From positions 1-64,000 of the forward strand of contig NZ_BOPG01000024.1 of the NCBI RefSeq assembly GCF_016863635.1: DNA of 64,000 nucleotides. Reading direction: 5' to 3'. Source of the stretch: Virgisporangium aurantiacum (GTDB taxonomy: Bacteria; Actinomycetota; Actinomycetes; Mycobacteriales; Micromonosporaceae). The notes under the pieces were generated by a model. That model ran no database searches, had not been told where the DNA came from, and saw nothing but the letters and a program-made list of their open reading frames with translations. Below, in pieces: positions 48,806-57,232 of this stretch (the stretch's first letter is position 1; each line of letters starts with the position of its first letter). A program made the position numbers and the translations under genes.

Positions 48806-49593
48806 ACGTTGGCCCTGATCTGACGGAGCAGCGGAAGCGTCTGCTCGATGTAGGGACGCGAGGTGTCGCGCATCGGGTACGACTCGACCCACGCGTAGTC
48901 GATCGGGTTGATCGTCTCCGATCCGTGCCACAGTTCGCTGTTCCACGCGACCTCGCCGTTGAACGCGCGGCACCCGTAGGTGTGCTCGGTGATCCAGGCG
49001 AACTCCGGGTCCCAGATCGTGCCGTAGGAGTGGCTGCACGCCGGTTTCACCTTGTTCAGCACGTTCTCGTAGGTGTGGATCAGGTCGTCGAGCAGGTACG
49101 TGCTGTCGAAGCCCATCTTCGCGAACGTGACCATCGCGATCGAGTAGACCTCGCCGAGCAGCTTGGCGATGTTGTCCGCCGCGGCGAGGTCGACCACGGC
49201 GTCGAAGTAGGCGGTCGCCGTCGTCGCACAGTTGAGGCTGTTCTGCATGAACACCGGCACGGTGTACTCGTCCATGTAGTCGAGGCTCGGCATCAGGATG
49301 GTGCCCGACCGCAGGCACGCTCGCACGTCGGCCGCGGCGATGCCGTCGATGTGGGCGAGGATCTCCTGCTGCGACTGGTTGATCGCGCCGAGGATCTCCT
49401 GTTTCGCCCGTTCCAGTTCGGCCGACGTCACCCCGCCGCCACCGCCACCGCCGAACAGGCTCCCCGCCACCGCGACCGCGACGTTGATCCACACGGTCCA
49501 GGCCACCGCCTTGGCCGGCTTGGGCGGCGCGGCCAGCCCGATCGCGGCGGCCAGACAGATGACCAGGACGCCGCTGAGCAGTCGTCTTCGCAT
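48802..49593 (-). CDS. Secreted protein of unknown function, first of a coupled pair
   Basis: A 263-residue exported protein. Signal peptide RRRLLSGVLVICLAAAIGLA, then PAKAVAWTVWINVAVAVAGS, a seven-glycine run and a helical stretch SAELERAKQEILGAINQSQQ-like. Six cysteines (for example RACLRSG, SLNCATTA, PACSHSY, YGCRAF) could form disulfides. ATG at 49593 has GGAGG four bases upstream. Followed by a coupled gene of the same type. A weak promoter-like pair (TTGGAC/CAGACT, 16-base spacing) lies at 49642-49669. Confidence 0.7.
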   Translation of the reverse strand: MRRRLLSGVLVICLAAAIGLAAPPKPAKAVAWTVWINVAVAVAGSLFGGGGGGGVTSAELERAKQEILGAINQSQQEILAHIDGIAAADVRACLRSGTILMPSLDYMDEYTVPVFMQNSLNCATTATAYFDAVVDLAAADNIAKLLGEVYSIAMVTFAKMGFDSTYLLDDLIHTYENVLNKVKPACSHSYGTIWDPEFAWITEHTYGCRAFNGEVAWNSELWHGSETINPIDYAWVESYPMRDTSRPYIEQTLPLLRQIRANV

Positions 49594-49699
49594 GGGTCCT
49601 CCAATCCCCGGCATCGACGTCCGTCGAAGCGCTTGCGGGGCAGTCTGGCGCGGCCCACTGAACGTCCAATGGTCATCGACTGATTGGTACATTGCCGCG

Positions 49700-50035
49700 A
49701 TGGACAGCCAGGACAGGATCGTGTTGGCGTTGGTCCTCGTCGACGTCGCGGTGATCGTCATGGCCGGGCTTGCCGGATTCCTCATCGACCTGACGCTGCC
49801 CGGCCGGCGCTGGACCCGCTGGCGACTGTCGGCGCGGTCGGTGGCCCTCCTGTGCACGTGCATGGTCGGTACCGCAGGCCTGGTCGTCGTTCCGGTGGTG
49901 ATGCTGGCGGCCGGCGTCCCGAGGACGATCATCGCGCCGGCGGGCATGGGGCCCTGGATCCTGGCGCTCGGCGGGGCCGTCACGTTCGCGGTGTCGCGAA
50001 CCGTCGACCGGAAGGCGATGCCACCGACCCCATGA
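49700..50035 (+). CDS. Small membrane protein
   Basis: A 111-residue protein with three membrane segments (IVLALVLVDVAVIVMAGLAG, CMVGTAGLVVVPVVMLAAG and WILALGGAVTFAVS). No family recognised. ATG at 49700. It is divergent from the secreted pair, with the intergenic region between 49594 and 49699. Expression and role unknown. Confidence 0.6.
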   Translation: MDSQDRIVLALVLVDVAVIVMAGLAGFLIDLTLPGRRWTRWRLSARSVALLCTCMVGTAGLVVVPVVMLAAGVPRTIIAPAGMGPWILALGGAVTFAVSRTVDRKAMPPTP

Positions 50036-50075
50036 TCATGAGGCTCCGCAGGGAGGCTCGGGGCGGCACTCTTTT

Positions 50076-50113
50076 GGGAGACAACGGCCGGTTGCGGCAG
50101 GACTTTGTCTCCC
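50076..50113. repeat. 9-bp inverted repeat
   Basis: GGGAGACAA (50076-50084) and TTGTCTCCC (50105-50113), 20 bases apart, lie about 40 bases after the small membrane protein gene. It may act as a terminator; no T run follows. Confidence 0.45.
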
Positions 50114-50185
50114 GGGTCCGGGCTCGGCCAAGATCATCTCTGTGCGTGACTCCGGGTCAACGTCGCTGAAGGCGGCACCGCGGCC

Positions 50186-50233
50186 TTGACAATCGCCAGG
50201 GCTAACCGTTAGCTATAGGGGCTAACGGTTATA
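50186..50233 (+). promoter_or_regulatory. Promoter with two PadR-type operator boxes
   Basis: TTGACA (50186-50191) and TAGCTA (50210-50215) are 18 bases apart. GCTAACCGTTAGC (50201-50213) is a perfect inverted repeat around one base and overlaps the -10. A second, partial copy (GCTAACGGTTATA) lies at 50221-50233, 20 bases away on the same helix face. The likely binder is the PadR protein encoded just downstream. Confidence 0.7.
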
Positions 50234-50244
50234 CGGGGGTGCGG

Positions 50245-50757
50245 ATGCGGCAGGAAGTGGTCCTCGCGCTGCTGGCCAAGGAGCCCGCGCACGGCTACGA
50301 GCTGCGCACCCGCCTGCGCGACGCGCTCGGCCCGCTCGGCGACGGAATGAACGCCGGCCAGGTGTACGTCACGCTCACGCGCCTGGAGAAGGCCGGCCTG
50401 CTGGAGAGCACCGGCGGGTCCGATCGCAAGGTCTACGCCCTGACGCCCGCCGGCCAGCAGCGGGTCGCGGAGTGGATCGCCGAGGTGGGTTGGCCGCGTC
50501 CCGACCTCGCCGAGTTCCACCTCAAGCTGGTCGCGGCCGCGGCGGCCCGGCTGGCCGACCCGGTGGTGATCGTCGACACCCAGCGCCGCGAACTGCTGCG
50601 CCGCCTGCGGGACGCCCAGCGCGCGGCCATGGCCGAGCCGCTCAGAGGCTCCGACGCGGCCCTGCTGCTGGAGGGCGTCGTGCTTCGCCTCCAGGCCGAC
50701 CTGCGGTGGCTCGAAGCGTGCGAGCAGACCTGGACCCACCGGAGGAGTGGATCGTGA
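50245..50757 (+). CDS. PadR-family transcriptional regulator
   Basis: A 170-residue PadR regulator. The winged helix is at residues 1-80 (EVVLALLAKEPAHGYELRTR, then NAGQVYVTLTRLEKAGLLES and DRKVYALTPAGQQRV). A C-terminal helical dimerisation domain follows (RRELLRRLRDAQRAAM). ATG at 50245 with GGGGG upstream. Its stop overlaps the start of the ABC ATPase (GTGA). It probably represses the operon through the boxes at 50201-50233; PadR proteins commonly respond to drug-like compounds exported by the neighbouring transporter. Confidence 0.92.
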   Translation: MRQEVVLALLAKEPAHGYELRTRLRDALGPLGDGMNAGQVYVTLTRLEKAGLLESTGGSDRKVYALTPAGQQRVAEWIAEVGWPRPDLAEFHLKLVAAAAARLADPVVIVDTQRRELLRRLRDAQRAAMAEPLRGSDAALLLEGVVLRLQADLRWLEACEQTWTHRRSGS

Positions 50758-51485
50758 CCACCACGTTGAGCGCCCGCGGGTTGCGCAAGCGGTACGGCAC
50801 GGGCGACGGGCTGGTGCGGGCCGTCGACGAGGTCGATCTCGACATCGCCGCCGGGGAGACCGTGGCGGTCATGGGACCCAGCGGGTGCGGCAAGTCGACG
50901 TTGCTGCACCTGCTCGGCGGGCTCGACCGGCCCTCGGACGGCGAGGTGTGGCTGAACGGGCGGCGCATCGACACGTTGAGCGAGAAGGCGCTGGCCCGCA
51001 TCCGCCGCTCCGAGGTCGGCTTCGTCTTCCAGTCGTTCCACCTCATGGAGGAGCTCACCGCCGTCGAGAACGTCGAGTTGTCGTCGCTGATGGCGGGCCG
51101 GTCACCGCGTGCCGCCCGCCGCCGGGCGCTGGAGCTGCTCGACCAGGTCGGGCTCGCCGATCGGGCGCGGTTCCTGCCGTCGGCGCTGTCCGGCGGGCAG
51201 CGGCAGCGGGTCGCGGTGGCACGGGCGTTGAGCAACGAACCGGCCGTGGTCCTCGCCGACGAGCCCACCGGGAACCTCGACAGCGCCGCCACGCTCGACG
51301 TGCTCCAGCTGTTCGAGCGGCTGCACACGGCCGGGCAGACGCTGGTGATCGTCACCCATGACGCGCGGATCGCGGCGACCGCCGACCGGCTGATCACGAT
51401 GCGCGACGGCGCGTTCGTCGACGAGACCCGGCTGACCGGCGGCACCTCGGGACGGCTCGGCGCCCTCGTCGGGCTGGAGGACTGA
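50754..51485 (+). CDS. ABC transporter ATP-binding protein (MacB/LolD type)
   Basis: A 243-residue ATPase. Walker A GPSGCGKSTLLHLLGG (about residue 41), Q-loop VFQSFHLMEELT, signature LSGGQRQRVAVARAL, Walker B VVLADEPTGNLD and H-loop VIVTHDARIA are all intact. This subfamily pairs with FtsX-like permeases, and such a permease follows directly with a TGATG overlap. GTG at 50754. Part of the PadR operon; likely extrudes or releases lipophilic molecules or peptides. Confidence 0.94.
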   Translation: MTTTLSARGLRKRYGTGDGLVRAVDEVDLDIAAGETVAVMGPSGCGKSTLLHLLGGLDRPSDGEVWLNGRRIDTLSEKALARIRRSEVGFVFQSFHLMEELTAVENVELSSLMAGRSPRAARRRALELLDQVGLADRARFLPSALSGGQRQRVAVARALSNEPAVVLADEPTGNLDSAATLDVLQLFERLHTAGQTLVIVTHDARIAATADRLITMRDGAFVDETRLTGGTSGRLGALVGLED

Positions 51486-53272
51486 TGGGTCGCCTCCTGC
51501 TCGTCGCCCGCCTCGCCGCGCGCGACCTCCGCCGGCGCCGCACCGAGGCGGTGCTCCTGCTGCTCGCGGTCATGGCGGCGACCACGACGTTGACGCTCGG
51601 CCTGGTGCTGCGCGACGCGGCCGGCGACCCGTACGCGACCACCCGGGCGGCCACCAACGGGCCCGACGTCGTCGTCAGCGCGGACGAACCCGGCGCGCTC
51701 GCCGGTCTGGAGAACCGGCCCGGCGTCACCGACCACAGTGGACCGTTCCCGGCCGCCGCCACGGAACTGCGGGCGAACGGCCGGACGTCGGACGTGCAGG
51801 CCGTCGGCCGCGACAGCACACCGGCATCGGTCGACCGGCCCGAGGTCACCCGCGGCGGCTGGGTCCGCGCGGGCGGCGTCGTGGTCGAGGCCGCGTTCGC
51901 CGACGCGCTCGATCTGCGCATCGGCCAACAGGTGACGCTCGGCGGGCGGGCCTTCGAGGTCGTCGGTTTCGCGGTGACGGCCGCGGCGCCGCCCTATCCG
52001 CAGTCGCTCTGCTACTTCGCCTGCCTGGTCGGCACGGGTGACGGCGACCGGCCGCTGCCCGACGACCTGCTGGAGAATCCCGGCCTGGTGTGGCTCACCG
52101 GGGACGACGTACGCGGCATCCCGGGTGAGGCGGCGTACGTGCTGAACCTCAAACTCGCCGACCCCGCTGCGGCGCAGGCGTTCGTCGACACGTACGGCCA
52201 GCGGCTGCCGATGCGGACCTGGCAGGACATCCTCACCGACGCCACGGAACTGGCCGGTGACTCGCAGATCCTGCTGCTGATCGGCGCCTGGCTGCTCGGT
52301 CTGCTGGCGGTGGCCAGCCTCGCGGTACTGGTCGGTGGCCGGATGGCCGACCAGACCCGGCGGGTGGGCCTGCTGAAGGCGGTCGGCGGCACGCCGGGCC
52401 TGGTCGCCGCGGTGCTGCTGGCCGAGTACCTCGCCGTGGCGCTGGTCGCCGCCGCGGCCGGCCTGGCGGTGGGAACGCTGGCGGCGCCGTTGCTCACCGG
52501 GCCGACCGCGGGCCTGCTCGGCAGCGCGGGCACGCCGTCGCTGACCCTGTCGACGGTCGGGGTGGTGACCGCCGTCGCGCTCGGGGTCGCGGTGGTGGCG
52601 ACGCTCGTGCCGGCGGTGCGGGCGGCCCGCGTCAGCACGGTCGACGCGCTGGCCGACGCGGCCCGGCCGCCACGCCGCGTGGGCTGGTTGATCGCGGTGT
52701 CGGCGCGGTTGCCGGTCCCGTTGCTCATGGCCCTGCGGGTCGCGGCCCGCCGGCCGCGCCGGGCCGTCCTGGCCGTCGTCAGCATCGCGGTGACGATCAG
52801 CGGCGTGTACGTCGTCCTCGTGCTGAACTCGTTCCTCACCGGACAGCCGCCGGCCGGGTACGGCGAGCCGCAGGTGGCGACGCTGCGGCACGTGCTCCTG
52901 GTCTGGATGGTGATCCTGTTCTCGCTGGCCGCGGTCAACGCGGTGTTCATCACCTGGGCGACCGTGCTCGACAACCGCCACTCGTCGGCGCTGGCCCGCG
53001 CGCTCGGCGCGACCCCGGGCGACGTGGCCGCGGCGCTCGCGGCCGCGCAGGTGCTCCCGGCGCTGGTCGGTGCGCTGCTCGGGGCGTTCCCGGGCGGGTT
53101 CGCGCTGTTCGCCGCGATCGTCGCGATCACCGGCGGCGACCGCGACCGGGCCACGCTGCCGTCGGTGTGGCAGTCGGCCGTCGTGGTGCTGGCGACGGTG
53201 CTCGTGGTGGCCGCGCTGACCGCGGTGCCGGCCCGCCTCGGTGGTCGCCGCCCGGTCACCGAGACCCTCTGA
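51485..53272 (+). CDS. FtsX-like ABC transporter permease
   Basis: A 595-residue permease. One N-terminal membrane segment (TEAVLLLLAVMAATTTLTLG) is followed by a 200-residue external domain. Then come three segments (LLLIGAWLLGLLAVASLAVL, VLLAEYLAVALVAAAAGLAV, STVGVVTAVALGVAVVATLV) and four more toward the C-terminus. Eight in all, a shorter version of the ten-segment permeases. ATG at 51485 overlaps the ATPase stop. Works as a dimer or with the coupled ATPase. Confidence 0.92.
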   Translation: MGRLLLVARLAARDLRRRRTEAVLLLLAVMAATTTLTLGLVLRDAAGDPYATTRAATNGPDVVVSADEPGALAGLENRPGVTDHSGPFPAAATELRANGRTSDVQAVGRDSTPASVDRPEVTRGGWVRAGGVVVEAAFADALDLRIGQQVTLGGRAFEVVGFAVTAAAPPYPQSLCYFACLVGTGDGDRPLPDDLLENPGLVWLTGDDVRGIPGEAAYVLNLKLADPAAAQAFVDTYGQRLPMRTWQDILTDATELAGDSQILLLIGAWLLGLLAVASLAVLVGGRMADQTRRVGLLKAVGGTPGLVAAVLLAEYLAVALVAAAAGLAVGTLAAPLLTGPTAGLLGSAGTPSLTLSTVGVVTAVALGVAVVATLVPAVRAARVSTVDALADAARPPRRVGWLIAVSARLPVPLLMALRVAARRPRRAVLAVVSIAVTISGVYVVLVLNSFLTGQPPAGYGEPQVATLRHVLLVWMVILFSLAAVNAVFITWATVLDNRHSSALARALGATPGDVAAALAAAQVLPALVGALLGAFPGGFALFAAIVAITGGDRDRATLPSVWQSAVVVLATVLVVAALTAVPARLGGRRPVTETL

Positions 53273-53357
53273 CCGCCCTTCCCTCGAACGATCGCCATGT
53301 GATAGACCGGCTTCGAACTCGATGATTTGGATTTAATCGATTCGAAGGGGTCTCCGC

Positions 53358-54611
53358 ATGGCTACGCCGCCGATCAGCCGTCGTTCGATCCTGGCCGCCG
53401 GCGCGGGTGCCGCCGCCGGTCTGTCCCTGCCGGCCGCCGCCCACGCGGGCAACGGGCACCCGCCGACGGGCGTGGGGTTCACGCTCAACGCGGAGGTGCT
53501 CGACGGGGGCGAGCAGGTCACCTCCGTCACCCTCGACACGTCCCGCCTCGGTCCGATCGATCCGGCGAGCGTGACCGCCGGGACGTTCAGCGTCCACGCC
53601 AAGGCCACCAGCCCGATCCCGCTCGCGCCCGGCGACCTCATCTTCAGCGAGTACGACCTCGACCGCCCGGTGACCGCCGTCCGCGTCGACCGCCGCGGCG
53701 ACATCGTGCTCGACCTGGCGTACGCCGAGGGCCAGGTCGGCGGCGGCACGCTCGGGTACATCGTCAGCAAGGGACGCAACGTCCAGCTGATGCTGGTCTA
53801 CACGATCACCCAGAACGCGCCGGTCTCGGTGCGCCGCCGCCCGGTGACGATCTCCTCGTTCCGGCAGGGCCGCCTGTCCAGCCCCGAGGTGGACGCGTTC
53901 AGCTACCACACCGCGCGGTCCGGCATGAAGTACCGGCTGTTCTCGCCCCGGGCGCGGGGCCGGCGTCCGCTGGTCGTGTGGTTGCACGGCGGCGGGGAGG
54001 GCGCCTCGCTGCCGGACAACTACTACGACAACGAGACGACGCTGCGCGCGAACCGCGGCGCGCTGGGCTTCGCCACGCCGGAGGCGCAACGGATCTTCAA
54101 CGGTGCGTACGTGGTGGCGCCGCAGAGCACGTCGTTCTGGATCGAGGACGGCGACCGCTTCGCGCCGCTGATCAACGAGATCATCCGCGAGGTGGTGCGG
54201 CGCAACGACGTCGACACGTCGCGGATCCACGTGGTGGGCTGCAGCAACGGCGGCTACATGAGCCTGAAGATGACCACCGTCTACCCCGACCTGTTCGCCG
54301 CGTCGGTGCCGATCTGCGGGGTCGTCCAGTCGTTCCAGGGCGGGCCACGGCTGATCACCGACGAGCAGTTGACCGCGATCAGCACGCCGACCTGGCTGGT
54401 CACCTCGCTCGACGACACGACGGTGCCGCCGGTGCCGAACACCGTCCACGCGCACGAGCTCATACCCGGGTCGCTGGTGTCGCTGTACGAGCACGTGATC
54501 TGGAACGGGCACCAGTTCCCCGGTCACTGGTCGTGGATCTACGTCGCCCGCAACGATCCGAGCGTCAACGGGCAGCACATCTGGCAGTGGATGGCCCGCC
54601 GGCGCGCCTGA
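53358..54611 (+). CDS. Tat-exported alpha/beta hydrolase (feruloyl esterase/PHB depolymerase-like)
   Basis: A 417-residue exported hydrolase. The Tat signal SRRSILAAGAGAAAGLSL has the twin arginines. An N-terminal 160-residue beta domain resembling those of secreted esterases precedes the catalytic domain. The nucleophile is in VVGCSNGGYMSLKM, the acid probably in SLDDTTVPPVP, and the His in WNGHQFPGH. HGGGEGAS forms the oxyanion region. ATG at 53358. The substrate may be a polysaccharide ester or polymer; prolyl-oligopeptidase-like activity is also possible. Confidence 0.85.
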   Translation: MATPPISRRSILAAGAGAAAGLSLPAAAHAGNGHPPTGVGFTLNAEVLDGGEQVTSVTLDTSRLGPIDPASVTAGTFSVHAKATSPIPLAPGDLIFSEYDLDRPVTAVRVDRRGDIVLDLAYAEGQVGGGTLGYIVSKGRNVQLMLVYTITQNAPVSVRRRPVTISSFRQGRLSSPEVDAFSYHTARSGMKYRLFSPRARGRRPLVVWLHGGGEGASLPDNYYDNETTLRANRGALGFATPEAQRIFNGAYVVAPQSTSFWIEDGDRFAPLINEIIREVVRRNDVDTSRIHVVGCSNGGYMSLKMTTVYPDLFAASVPICGVVQSFQGGPRLITDEQLTAISTPTWLVTSLDDTTVPPVPNTVHAHELIPGSLVSLYEHVIWNGHQFPGHWSWIYVARNDPSVNGQHIWQWMARRRA

Positions 54612-54630
54612 CCCACGGCATGATCGCAGG

Positions 54631-55149
54631 ATGGACGCCGAAGAGATCGCCACGGACCGGCTCGACCTGCTTCCGCTGCGCGTCGACCACGCCGACGAGA
54701 TGGCCGTGGTGCTGTCGGATCCCGCCCTGCACACCTACATCGGCGGCAGCCCGGCCACACCGTACGAGCTGCGGGCCCGCTACGAGCGCATGACCGCCGG
54801 GTCACCCGATCCGGCGGTCTCGTGGTTGAACTGGGTCGTCCGCCTCCGCGACGAGGGGTGCCTGGCCGGGACCGTGCAGGCGACGGTCACCGGGCCGGTC
54901 GCGGAGGTCGCGTGGGTGATCGGTACGCCGTGGCAGGGCCGGGGGATCGCGACCGAAGCGGCCCGCGCGCTGGTCGCGTGGTTGGCGGGGCGGGTGGACG
55001 GGGAGATCGTCGCGCACGTGCACCCCGACCACGGAGCGTCGGCGGCGGTGGCCGCGGCGGTCGGGCTGACCCGCACCGACGAGTGGCAGGACGGCGAGGT
55101 CCGCTGGCGCCGCGGTAATTCGATTGGCGGACCCGGCCCGGGGCGTTAG
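54631..55149 (+). CDS. GNAT-family N-acetyltransferase (RimJ-like)
   Basis: A 172-residue acetyltransferase. EIATDRLDLLPLRVDHADEM is the beta1-alpha1 start of RimJ/RimL-type GNATs. AEVAWVIGTPWQGRGIATEA contains the acetyl-CoA pyrophosphate loop (Q/RxxGxG/A). The C-terminus is Gly/Arg-rich. ATG at 54631, 20 bases after the hydrolase. Substrate (protein N-terminus, amine or antibiotic) unknown. Confidence 0.88.
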   Translation: MDAEEIATDRLDLLPLRVDHADEMAVVLSDPALHTYIGGSPATPYELRARYERMTAGSPDPAVSWLNWVVRLRDEGCLAGTVQATVTGPVAEVAWVIGTPWQGRGIATEAARALVAWLAGRVDGEIVAHVHPDHGASAAVAAAVGLTRTDEWQDGEVRWRRGNSIGGPGPGR

Positions 55150-55159
55150 CTTGCCCGCC

Positions 55160-55696
55160 ATGCCCATACGTACCGAGCACGTGCGCGACCATGACGCGGT
55201 GGCGTCCCTTCAGCGGGCCGCCTTCGGCGGCGATCACGGCGTCACCGTCGCCGAGCTGGTCGACGCGCTGCGCAGCGACGCCCTCTCGCTGGTGTTCGAG
55301 GAGGACGGCGAGGTCGTCGGGCACATCATGTTCAGCCCGGCGCTGCTCGACGCCCCGCGGCGGCTCGTGCCGGTCCAGACGCTGAGCCCGCTGGCGGTCA
55401 CGCCGCCGAGGCAGGGCCGCGGCATCGGCTCCGCCCTCGTCCGCGCCGGTCTGGAGGCGATGGACGAGCGCGGCGTCCCCTTGGTGTTCCTCGAGGGCGA
55501 TCCCGGCTACTACTCCCGGCTGGGGTTCACGCCGGGCGCAGATCACGGCTTCCGCAAGCCGTCGTTGCGGATCCCCGACGGGGGGTTCCAGGTGGTGCGC
55601 CTGTCCGCCTACGAACCCTGGATGACCGGAACGTTCGTCTACCGGAACGCGTTCTGGGACCACGACTGCGTCGGCCTGCGCGAACCCGTTGGATAG
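55160..55696 (+). CDS. GNAT-family N-acetyltransferase (YhbS-like)
   Basis: A 178-residue acetyltransferase. Recognisable blocks: LVFEEDGEVVGHIMFSPALL, LSPLAVTPPRQGRGIGSALV (acetyl-CoA loop) and FLEGDPGYYSRLGFTPGADH, the YhbS/MSMEG-type hallmark. ATG at 55160 is chosen as it begins the conserved N-terminus (MPIRTEHVRDHDAVASLQ). Ten bases after the previous GNAT gene's stop. The next gene starts ten bases downstream, so this is a tight run. Confidence 0.9.
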   Translation: MPIRTEHVRDHDAVASLQRAAFGGDHGVTVAELVDALRSDALSLVFEEDGEVVGHIMFSPALLDAPRRLVPVQTLSPLAVTPPRQGRGIGSALVRAGLEAMDERGVPLVFLEGDPGYYSRLGFTPGADHGFRKPSLRIPDGGFQVVRLSAYEPWMTGTFVYRNAFWDHDCVGLREPVG

Positions 55697-55705
55697 GGTT
55701 CGCGG

Positions 55706-56488
55706 GTGACGACGATCCTCGCGCCGTACCACCAGGACCAGCGACTGGCCGCCGACGACATCCCGGTGGACGCCGATGTCACCGTCCACCCGGATCTGCC
55801 CGACGGCTCCGACGGTGACGTGTGGGGCACGCTGGCCGGCGTCTGCGGCGCGATCGCCGACGCGGTCGCGCCGGTGGTCTCGGCCGGCGGTGTCCCGACG
55901 GTGTTCTCGGGCGACTGCCTGATGACCGGTGGAACCGTCGCCGGCCTGCAGCGCGCCGGGCTGGATCCGGCCGTCGTCTGGTTCGACGCGCACGGCGACG
56001 TGCACACGCTCGACACGTCCACGTCCGGATATCTCGGCGGGCTCGCGTTGCGGCTGCTGACCGGCGCGCACCCCGACCGCTACGCCGACCCGATCGGGCT
56101 GCGGCCGGTGCCGGCGGAGCGGGCCGTGCTCGTCGACGCCCGCGACCTCGATCCGGCGGAGGTCGGGTACCTCGCCGGCAGCGCCACCGGTCACATCCAG
56201 GTGACCGACGTGGCCGCCGACACCGTGCCGTCGGGCCCGCTGGTCGTGCACGTCGACGTCGACGTGATCGACGCGGGGGAGGTTCCGGGCCTCCGCTTCC
56301 CGGCGTTCGGCGGCCCGTCCGCCGCCGCCGTTCTCGGCGCCTGCGAACGCCTGCTGGCGACCGGCCGCGTCGCGGCGCTCACCGTCGCGTGCCCCTGGTG
56401 GCCCGCGAAAGGCGACGACGAGCGGGCCGTCCGCACCCGCCTGGTGACCCGGTTGGCCGGGCTGGCTCAGACCTCGGCGACCCAGTAG
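55706..56488 (+). CDS. Arginase/agmatinase-family hydrolase, Cys-variant
   Basis: A 260-residue ureohydrolase-family protein. Five of the six usual manganese ligands are recognisable: VWFDAHGDVHT (Asp-His-Asp) and VHVDVDVID (Asp, Asp). The first ligand, normally His in GGDHS, is Cys in FSGDCLMTGG. This substitution recurs in a distinct actinobacterial subgroup as far as I know. The protein is shorter than arginase (about 300). GTG at 55706. Substrate uncertain: guanidino compounds or formimino-amino acids are possible. Confidence 0.75.
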   Translation: MTTILAPYHQDQRLAADDIPVDADVTVHPDLPDGSDGDVWGTLAGVCGAIADAVAPVVSAGGVPTVFSGDCLMTGGTVAGLQRAGLDPAVVWFDAHGDVHTLDTSTSGYLGGLALRLLTGAHPDRYADPIGLRPVPAERAVLVDARDLDPAEVGYLAGSATGHIQVTDVAADTVPSGPLVVHVDVDVIDAGEVPGLRFPAFGGPSAAAVLGACERLLATGRVAALTVACPWWPAKGDDERAVRTRLVTRLAGLAQTSATQ

Positions 56489-56640
56489 ATCTGCTTGTGG
56501 CCGCGGGCCTCCATGGTCGCGGCCACCTCGTCGGCGTCCGCCCGCGATTCGTACCGGTTCACCTCGAAGCGGTTCCCGTTGTCGTCCTGGCGCCAGACGA
56601 TCCACCGCCGCGGGCGGTCACCGGTCTCTTCAGCGGACAT
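56467..56640 (-). CDS. Small SPOR-like protein
   Basis: A 57-residue protein (MSAEETGDRPRRWIVWRQDD, then NRYESRADADEVAATMEARG and KQIYWVAEV) with the strand-helix-strand order of SPOR-like modules. ATG at 56640. It is convergent with the arginase-family gene and overlaps it by 22 bases. Common in actinobacteria as an isolated small protein; role unknown. Confidence 0.7.
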   Translation of the reverse strand: MSAEETGDRPRRWIVWRQDDNGNRFEVNRYESRADADEVAATMEARGHKQIYWVAEV

Positions 56641-56680
56641 CGGCCCATTCTGCCCGCCCCGCCGATAGGAGGAGATTTCG

Positions 56681-57232
56681 ATGCCGGACATCGAGCAACC
56701 GGCGCGGGTCGCGCCGCTGGCACCGTCCGAGCGAACCGAGCGCCAGGCCGCCCTGGTGGCGCAGGCGGGCGCGGAGCTCAACGTCTACACCACGCTGGTC
56801 CGCAATCCCGACGTGTTCGCCGACTTCCTGCCGTTCGGGCAGCGCCTGCTCACCCGGTCGACACTGGACGGCCGGGTTCGGGAGCTTCTCATTCTGCGGG
56901 CCGCGTGGCGGTGCGGGGCCGGCTACATCTGGTCGCACCACACGCGCATCGGCCGGTCCGTCGGCGTGACCGACGCCGATCTGGAGGCGCTGGCCCGCGA
57001 CACCGTCGAGGACGGGGACGCGGTGCGCGCGCTGACCCTCCGGGTGGCGGACGAGCTGGTCGCCGACCATCGGCTGAGCGACCCGACCTGGCGCGACCTG
57101 GCCGCCCGGTACCCCACCGAACAGGTCATCGAGGTGTGCATGCTGGTCGGGTTCTACGCGATGCTGGCCGGGACGCTGAACTCGCTCGGCGTCCAGGTCG
57201 AGGAACCCGGCGCCGGTTCAGCGGGACGGTGA
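56681..57232 (+). CDS. Carboxymuconolactone decarboxylase-family protein (AhpD-like)
   Basis: A 183-residue protein of the CMD family. The central helix pair holds RELLILRAAWRCGAGYIWSHH, trimmed here: Cys and His are seven residues apart, the family's active-site geometry, but only one Cys is present, so a peroxidase-type CxxC is absent. GGAGATTTCG precedes ATG 56681. Related proteins are gamma-carboxymuconolactone decarboxylase and alkylhydroperoxidase partners. Overlaps the convergent VOC gene by 15 bases. Confidence 0.88.
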   Translation: MPDIEQPARVAPLAPSERTERQAALVAQAGAELNVYTTLVRNPDVFADFLPFGQRLLTRSTLDGRVRELLILRAAWRCGAGYIWSHHTRIGRSVGVTDADLEALARDTVEDGDAVRALTLRVADELVADHRLSDPTWRDLAARYPTEQVIEVCMLVGFYAMLAGTLNSLGVQVEEPGAGSAGR

